From Nanobdellota archaeon (GTDB lineage Archaea > Nanoarchaeota > Nanoarchaeia > Woesearchaeales > GW2011-AR9): DNA of 10,447 nucleotides. The stretch is taken from assembly GCA_002687775.1 (NCBI GenBank), contig NZBF01000004.1, forward strand, positions 1 through 10,447, given 5' to 3'. Of the stretch, positions 6,992 to 10,447 are shown in pieces (the stretch's first letter is position 1; every line of letters begins with the position of its first letter). The notes beneath the pieces are model-generated. The model did no database searches and was not told the origin of the DNA. It was given only the letters and a program-made list of their open reading frames with translations. The position numbers and the translations under genes are program-made.

Positions 6992-7022
6992 TGGCTTTGG
7001 GAATGTATGAGATGAGAAGACT

Positions 7023-7715
7023 ATGAGACTTGGAATAATTGGAGGACTTGGACCGGCGACAAGCTGTGCGTTTTGCCTGAATGTAAACAATCGGGTGCGC
7101 AAATTAACAGATTGTCAGCCAGACATTGTGTTAGAGAATCTGCCAATCTCCACCTCGGCTGAGCGAAATATTATTCATGGAAACCTTGGCTTTGAACATT
7201 GTCGATTGTTAATGCAAGCTGTTGAGCGATTAAACCGCAACGAAGTTGATTTCATAGTTATTCCATGCAATACTGTTCATGTCTTTATTAATGAACTCCG
7301 TGAAAATTCTCATGTGCCAATTCTAAGTATCATTGAGGAATGTGCAAAAGAATGTCAACTTCGTGGTTTCAGAAAAGTTGGGTTGTTAGGTTCAACCAAA
7401 ACGGTCAATGAAAAATTACATGACACAGAATTGGAAAAGTGTGGAATACAATTAATTACTCTCAATGAAAAAAATCAAGAAAAAGTAAGTGAAATTTTGA
7501 TAAAGATCATTCATAATAAGGCAACTGAAGCTGATGAAGCATTTCTTATAGGTGTTATTGACGTTCTGCGGACGAATGGAGCAGAAGCAGTAATCCTGGG
7601 ATGCACTGAATTGGGATCATTCATTAGAAAATCTTCTCTTCCGTTATTGGATACGTTATCGATTTTTGAAGATGAAACAGTAAATTTGTTAACAAATAAA
7701 AAGAAAACTATATAA
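7023..7715 (+). CDS. Aspartate/glutamate racemase family protein
   Basis: 230-aa PLP-independent racemase, predicted to interconvert L- and D-aspartate (or a related acidic amino acid) in the cytoplasm. Seen: N-terminal MRLGIIGGLGPATS (substrate-binding loop), first catalytic cysteine in IPCNTVH (C82), GLLGSTKTV (120-128), second catalytic cysteine in LGCTEL (C194). Both cysteines are present, so the two-base mechanism should be intact. The length matches the family. ATG at 7023 is the natural start; the two ATGs just upstream (7006 and 7011) are quickly stopped in other frames. It is divergent from an Lrp/AsnC regulator with a palindrome in the shared 106-bp gap, suggesting amino-acid-responsive control. 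Which substrate it uses cannot be told from sequence; other members act on glutamate, hydantoins or maleate. Confidence 0.9.
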   Translation: MRLGIIGGLGPATSCAFCLNVNNRVRKLTDCQPDIVLENLPISTSAERNIIHGNLGFEHCRLLMQAVERLNRNEVDFIVIPCNTVHVFINELRENSHVPILSIIEECAKECQLRGFRKVGLLGSTKTVNEKLHDTELEKCGIQLITLNEKNQEKVSEILIKIIHNKATEADEAFLIGVIDVLRTNGAEAVILGCTELGSFIRKSSLPLLDTLSIFEDETVNLLTNKKKTI

Positions 7716-7717
7716 AC
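7709..7717 (+). promoter_or_regulatory. TATA box for the ssb-pop5-psmA-SBDS operon
   Basis: CTATATAAA overlaps the end of the racemase gene. A 27-nt spacing puts the transcription start near 7740, about 19 nt before the ATG at 7759, leaving room for the GGAGG ribosome site. Confidence 0.65.
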
Positions 7718-7745
7718 CATTTCTTGTCTCGATGTGTAAAGCAAC

Positions 7746-7750
7746 GGAGG
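7746..7750 (+). promoter_or_regulatory. Shine-Dalgarno site that fixes the ssb start
   Basis: GGAGG, 8 nt before the ATG at 7759. It argues for that start over the in-frame ATG at 7732, which has neither a ribosome site nor a correctly spaced TATA box. Confidence 0.75.
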
Positions 7751-7758
7751 GTACAACC

Positions 7759-8181
7759 ATGTTAATCAAAGATATACAAGCAAACCAAGGAAACATTGAT
7801 TTAGTTCTTACCATTACGAATAAAGATAGTGTTCGTGAATTCGAAAAATTCGGTAGAAGTGGGCAAGTATGCAACTTGACTGGAAAAGATGAATCTGGAG
7901 ATGTTAAAATTACGTTATGGAATGATGACGTGAACAAAGTCAGTTTAGGAGATAAAATTCATATCACAAACGGCTGGTGTTCAGAGTTTAGAGGAGAAAG
8001 ACAAGTAAGTACTGGGAAATTTGGCCAATTAGAAGTTCTTGAAGCTAATGCGCCGTCGGAAAGTAGTACACCGGAAACTAACGAAGATATTTTACCAGAA
8101 CCGCCTGCTGAACCAGAATTACAGCCAGCCAATGAACTTAAGGAAGATGAACCTATTTCCAATGAGGAATCTGTGTTATGA
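7759..8181 (+). CDS. Single OB-fold ssDNA-binding protein (SOSS-B/RPA-like)
   Basis: 140-aa protein. Residues about 1-92 form an OB fold of the SOSS-B1/RPA type, from LIKDIQANQGNIDLVLTI through GRSGQVCNLTGKDESGDVKITLWNDD and VSLGDKIHITNGWCSEFRGE to TGKFGQLEVL. These align well by eye with human SOSS-B1 (hSSB1) and archaeal single-OB SSBs. W56 and W69 or nearby aromatics may stack on ssDNA bases. Residues about 93-140 are an acidic, Pro/Glu-rich disordered tail (PEPPAEPELQ, then NEESVL) like the partner-binding tails of SSBs. Probable role: coating ssDNA in replication and repair. First gene of an operon; its stop overlaps the Pop5 start (ATGA), so translation is probably coupled. It could also bind RNA, given its RNA-processing neighbours. 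Confidence 0.85.
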   Translation: MLIKDIQANQGNIDLVLTITNKDSVREFEKFGRSGQVCNLTGKDESGDVKITLWNDDVNKVSLGDKIHITNGWCSEFRGERQVSTGKFGQLEVLEANAPSESSTPETNEDILPEPPAEPELQPANELKEDEPISNEESVL

Positions 8182-8510
8182 AGTTATTGTCGTCCTTAAA
8201 AGAAAAGAAACGCTACGTTGTTTTTGAAATTAAGGCCGATAAAAATTTAACATTATCTGACGTTGAAAAAGTTGTTGACAGTGCAGTTAATGAATTCCTT
8301 GGTCAGCTTGGAAAATCAAAAGCTGGTGTGATGTTTATACGCGAGAAATGGAATGCTAAAACGCAACGTTTTTTAATGAAAGTTAACAATAAATATGTGG
8401 ATGAATTAAAATCTGCCATGCTGTTTATCAAAAGAATTAAAAACAAACCCGTTATAGTTGAGTCAGTATTGGTAACCAGTACGATTAAAAAAGCTCATGA
8501 TGCGATATAA
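8178..8510 (+). CDS. rnp2: Ribonuclease P protein component 2 (Pop5/Rpp14 family)
   Basis: 110-aa subunit of archaeal RNase P, the ribonucleoprotein that removes the 5' leader of pre-tRNA. Pop5 pairs with Rpp30 and supports the catalytic domain of the RNA. Seen: LKEKKRYVVFEI near residues 7-18, LGKSKAGVMFIREKWN at about 44-59, QRFLMKVNNKYVDELKSAM at about 63-81, and VLVTSTIKKAHDA near the C terminus, matching the alpha-beta sandwich of the family. The length is normal for archaea. The start overlaps the ssb stop in ATGA. Rpp30, often next to Pop5 in archaea, is not in this window, nor is the RNase P RNA. Confidence 0.92.
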   Translation: MKLLSSLKEKKRYVVFEIKADKNLTLSDVEKVVDSAVNEFLGQLGKSKAGVMFIREKWNAKTQRFLMKVNNKYVDELKSAMLFIKRIKNKPVIVESVLVTSTIKKAHDAI

Positions 8511-8516
8511 GAGGTG
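8511..8516 (+). promoter_or_regulatory. Shine-Dalgarno site for psmA
   Basis: GAGGTG directly after the Pop5 stop codon, 6 nt before the ATG at 8523. It shows psmA is translated as an internal operon gene. Confidence 0.65.
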
Positions 8517-8522
8517 TAACAA

Positions 8523-9233
8523 ATGAAATTAGATCAAAAGATGGGGTACGATAGAAGTATCACAATGTTTTCTCCCGACGGGAGATTATTACAGGTAGAA
8601 TATGCTAAGAAAACTGTTCGGCAAGGATCAACTGCCGTAGGAATTGTGTGCAAAGATGGTGTTGTTCTTGTTGCAGACAAGAGAATTAACGGAAAATTAA
8701 TTATTCCTGAATCTGTAGAAAAAATGTTTAAGATTGATGATCATATTGGGGCAACTGCCTCAGGAATCATTTCTGACGCTCGAGTTCTTGTAGATAGAAG
8801 TCAATTAAAGGCTCAGCAACATTCAGTAACGTATGATTCGGCCATTGACGTGTTGACAGTTGTGAAAGAAATTTGCGATTTAAAGCAAATGACCACGCAA
8901 TCTGCAGGATTACGACCGTTTGGTGTTGCATTATTAATAGCTGGTGTTGAAGAAGATCATTCTATTAAATTGTACATGACTGATCCAACAGGAATTTATT
9001 TCCAATACCGAGCAGCTGTCATTGGTGAAGGTGAACCTGAAATTGAAAAAATATTACAATCTAAGTGGAAAGCTTCCCTATCTATGGATGATGGGTTAAG
9101 CCTTGCCATAAAAGCAATGAAACAAGTTCTTGGTAAAGAATTTAGTATTGATCGTATTGACGCATCTTACGTGTCATCAAAAGATCGTAGATACAGAAAG
9201 TTTAAATCTGAGAAGATTAGAGAACGTGCATAA
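8523..9233 (+). CDS. psmA: Proteasome alpha subunit
   Basis: 236-aa outer-ring subunit of the archaeal 20S proteasome. Seven alphas form the gated ring that admits unfolded substrates and docks the ATPase regulator. The alpha signature YDRSITMFSPDGRLLQVEYA occupies 9-28, with the YDR gate motif at 9-11. VEKMFKIDD (65-73) holds the lysine (K67) equivalent to the one contacting the HbYX tail of PAN in Thermoplasma. SGIISDARVLVDRSQ (80-94) and GLRPFGVALLIAG (129-141) are also family-typical. There is no N-terminal Thr nucleophile, as expected for an alpha rather than a beta subunit. The C terminus is basic (DRRYRKFKSEKIRERA). The neighbours Pop5 and SBDS match the conserved archaeal exosome/proteasome superoperon. 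It overlaps the SBDS start by 1 bp (TAATG). Beta subunit and PAN genes are not present here. Confidence 0.96.
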   Translation: MKLDQKMGYDRSITMFSPDGRLLQVEYAKKTVRQGSTAVGIVCKDGVVLVADKRINGKLIIPESVEKMFKIDDHIGATASGIISDARVLVDRSQLKAQQHSVTYDSAIDVLTVVKEICDLKQMTTQSAGLRPFGVALLIAGVEEDHSIKLYMTDPTGIYFQYRAAVIGEGEPEIEKILQSKWKASLSMDDGLSLAIKAMKQVLGKEFSIDRIDASYVSSKDRRYRKFKSEKIRERA

Positions 9234-9937
9234 TGGAAAGAATTAGTAAGGAAAAAATCAAATTGAACTTAGCTCGTTTGAAGCGAGCTGGGCATACATT
9301 TGAAATAGATATTAATCCTGAAAATGCCACTGCGTATGTTAATGGTGAGATGTCAAACATTCATGAAGTGTTGAATGCTGAGCGAGTTTTTTCTGACGCT
9401 AAGAAAGGTGAGTTGGTTTCAAATACTTTATTGCAGGAGGTGTTTGAAACTTCGGATCCTTTGAAAGTAGCTGATATTATATTACGTCAGGGAGAAATTC
9501 AATCGACTTCTGAGCAAAGAAATGCTGAAAGGGAGCAGAAAAGAAAGAGGGTAGTTGAATTAATTCGTCGAAATGCAGTAGACCCCTCTACAAATATTCC
9601 GCATCCTGCTGAGAGAATTGAACGGGCAATGGAAGAAGCACGTGTTTCAGTTGATGATGCTATTTCTGCTGAAGATCAAATTCAAACAGTTGTGGATAAA
9701 TTACGAATAGTATTGCCTATCAGATTGGAGGAACGTTCGTTGAACATTACTATTCCTTCTCAGTACGCAGCGAAGTTGTACGGTCTTGTTGGTAAGTATG
9801 GTAAATTACAGAAAGAGAATTGGAATTCTGATGGTTCGTGGACAACAAACATTTTGATACCAGCTGGATTGCAGGAAGAATTAATGGACAAGTTAAATTC
9901 TGAGACACATGGCGGCGTACAGATTGAAGTTAATTAG
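9233..9937 (+). CDS. sbds: Ribosome maturation protein SBDS (Shwachman-Bodian-Diamond family)
   Basis: 234-aa protein of the SBDS family, the same size as the archaeal homologue from Archaeoglobus. In eukaryotes SBDS with the GTPase EFL1 releases eIF6 from the 60S subunit; archaea probably do the same with EF-2 and aIF6. Three domains are visible: N-terminal FYSH domain (about 1-88, with TAYVNGEMSNIHEVLNAERVFSDAKKGE), a central three-helix domain (about 89-160, including QRNAEREQKRKRVVELIRRNAVDP and NIPHPAERIERAMEEARV), and a C-terminal ferredoxin-like domain (about 162-234, LPIRLEERSLNITIP to HGGVQIEVN). The start codon overlaps the psmA stop, indicating coupled translation. In many archaea Rrp4-Rrp41-Rrp42 follow directly; here they do not. 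Confidence 0.95.
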   Translation: MERISKEKIKLNLARLKRAGHTFEIDINPENATAYVNGEMSNIHEVLNAERVFSDAKKGELVSNTLLQEVFETSDPLKVADIILRQGEIQSTSEQRNAEREQKRKRVVELIRRNAVDPSTNIPHPAERIERAMEEARVSVDDAISAEDQIQTVVDKLRIVLPIRLEERSLNITIPSQYAAKLYGLVGKYGKLQKENWNSDGSWTTNILIPAGLQEELMDKLNSETHGGVQIEVN

Positions 9938-9961
9938 TTAAGAAGTTTTCTTGGCACAACA

Positions 9962-9969
9962 TTTAAATA
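9962..9969 (+). promoter_or_regulatory. TATA box for the small membrane protein gene, leaderless spacing
   Basis: TTTAAATA lies 23-30 nt upstream of the ATG at 9992, within an AT-rich stretch (9960-9975). It indicates that this gene is not part of the SBDS operon. Confidence 0.65.
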
Positions 9970-9991
9970 AATAATAGAGTACTTAACCTTC

Positions 9992-10276
9992 ATGTCAGAA
10001 AATGTTGATAAAAAACCAGGGTACATAGATTCGATTCTTCCTTACATAACTGGGCCTCTTGCAATGCTTGTACCTCCTGCATTTATTTTTATTGGAGTGG
10101 TGGCGGCATCACCGCCTGAAATTCATGCTTCAGCACCTTCTATGCTTGAACTGAAGGTTGAAAACGTAATTGGCGGACAAACGCTCGATAAGTTTTATCA
10201 GAGGGGAACAGAAAGACTTTATATGGAGATAGATGGAAAACCAGCTATAGATTATTTTAGAGCTCTCGAAAATTGA
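9992..10276 (+). CDS. Small single-pass membrane protein of unknown function
   Basis: 94-aa protein I do not recognise. Residues 1-12 are polar (MSENVDKKPGYI). One hydrophobic segment at about 15-39 (LPYITGPLAM, then LVPPAFIFIGVVAAS) is a likely transmembrane helix or uncleaved signal anchor, with a double proline inside it. The remaining 55 residues are soluble-like and mixed in charge (LELKVENVIGGQTLDKFYQRG, IDGKPAIDYFRALEN). A basic KK before the helix and the positive-inside rule would put the short N terminus in the cytoplasm and the tail outside. A well-placed TATA box and clean start support it as a real gene. It sits between SBDS and the right inverted repeat, where exosome genes would be expected. 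Confidence 0.7.
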   Translation: MSENVDKKPGYIDSILPYITGPLAMLVPPAFIFIGVVAASPPEIHASAPSMLELKVENVIGGQTLDKFYQRGTERLYMEIDGKPAIDYFRALEN

Positions 10277-10381
10277 ATTTAATCATATTACACATTCTTT
10301 AGTATCTTATGTTTTGCAAATAATACAAGACTTATTTCTCAATAAAAACTGAATAATTCGGAAATCTGTTTACACTTCTGT

Positions 10382-10389
10382 AGTATATA
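10382..10389 (+). promoter_or_regulatory. TATA-like box of the outward-reading repeat gene (right copy)
   Basis: AGTATATA lies 22-29 nt upstream of the ATG at 10411. A second AT-rich patch (TTTTTAAAA, 10395-10403) lies closer to the ATG, too close for a TATA box. Confidence 0.4.
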
Positions 10390-10410
10390 GGTCATTTTTA
10401 AAACTTTTAA

Positions 10411-10447
10411 ATGAAACCCCATTTACATACAATTTCGGTTTGTCGCC
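10411..10447 (+). CDS. 5' fragment of unknown gene reading out of the window (right copy)
   Basis: ATG at 10411 opens MKPHLHTISVCR and is cut by the window end. It is identical to the fragment at 37-1 on the other strand. Placement next to a TATA-like box at near-leaderless spacing makes a real start plausible. It may be the start of a transposase or another multicopy gene; no family motif is visible in 12 residues. Confidence 0.35.
   Translation, partial: MKPHLHTISVCR

Larger units (their letters stand above)
10349..10447. repeat. Right copy of 99-bp perfect terminal inverted repeat
   Basis: Exact reverse complement of 1-99, with no mismatch. It opens inward with CTGAATAATTCGG, carries a TATA-like box at 10382-10389 and an outward start codon at 10411. 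Between SBDS's small neighbour and this repeat, 10277-10348 holds AT-rich sequence with no gene or hairpin I can identify. Confidence 0.95.

Noticed and set aside
6917..7102. Longer lrp product starting at 7102 (62 extra N-terminal residues)
   Set aside because: The extension has no domain, would cover the palindrome, both promoters and the racemase start, and a perfectly spaced TATA box supports the ATG at 6916.
7732..7758. Earlier in-frame start for the ssDNA-binding protein at 7732
   Set aside because: It lacks a ribosome site, the TATA box is too close, and the OB fold begins at the ATG at 7759, which has GGAGG 8 nt upstream.
1..10447. Window read as a complete linear plasmid or virus with terminal inverted repeats
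   Set aside because: The cargo is core chromosomal machinery with no replication initiator, capsid, protein-primed polymerase or partition gene. The repeats carry outward gene starts that are cut off, so the sequence continues beyond the window.
1..10447. tRNA genes, CRISPR array or tandem repeats
   Set aside because: I scanned intergenic stretches for tRNA arms and regularly spaced repeats and found none.

Overview
The window is AT-rich archaeal chromosomal DNA carrying informational housekeeping genes. The archaeal markers are replication factor C large subunit, an RNase P Pop5 subunit, a proteasome alpha subunit, SBDS, an Lrp/AsnC regulator, a SOSS-B/RPA-like ssDNA-binding protein and a PGF-pre-PGF type surface protein. 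Tight packing, proteins on the short side (GlyRS, RfcL) and the surface-protein style suggest a small-genome DPANN archaeon, possibly of the Woesearchaeota/Pacearchaeota kind. That placement is inference; no rRNA or tRNA gene is present to anchor it.

Layout. Positions 1-99 and 10349-10447 are perfect inverted copies of one sequence. Each carries a promoter-like box and the first 12 codons of a gene that reads out of the window. Inside the left copy come a DEAD-box RNA helicase (271-1560), RFC large subunit (1627-2814) and glycyl-tRNA synthetase (2842-4326), all on +. Next is a surface protein gene that looks 5'-truncated (4374-5741, +), overlapping tail to tail with an AIM24-family gene (5738-6427, -). 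An Lrp/AsnC regulator (6470-6916, -) is divergent from an aspartate/glutamate racemase-family gene (7023-7715, +), with a 17-bp palindrome between them. A compact operon follows: ssDNA-binding protein, Pop5, proteasome alpha, SBDS (7759-9937, +). A small single-pass membrane protein (9992-10276, +) is the last gene before the right repeat.

Gene logic. Pop5-psmA-SBDS is a piece of the archaeal exosome/proteasome superoperon, here headed by an ssDNA-binding gene and without the exosome genes that commonly follow SBDS. The Lrp-racemase pair is a plausible local amino-acid regulatory unit.

Expression signals are unusually readable. At least five genes (rfcL, glyS, AIM24, lrp, the small membrane protein) have a TTTATAAA-like box about 23-31 nt upstream of the start codon, the geometry of leaderless archaeal mRNAs. 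The gene fragment in the repeats has nearly the same geometry (22-29 nt). The ssb operon instead shows a TATA box further upstream plus Shine-Dalgarno motifs.

The most notable structural feature is the 99-bp inverted repeat at the window edges. I read it as the inner ends of two copies of a longer repeated element in opposite orientation, cut at the same depth by the assembly, rather than as telomeres of a linear replicon.
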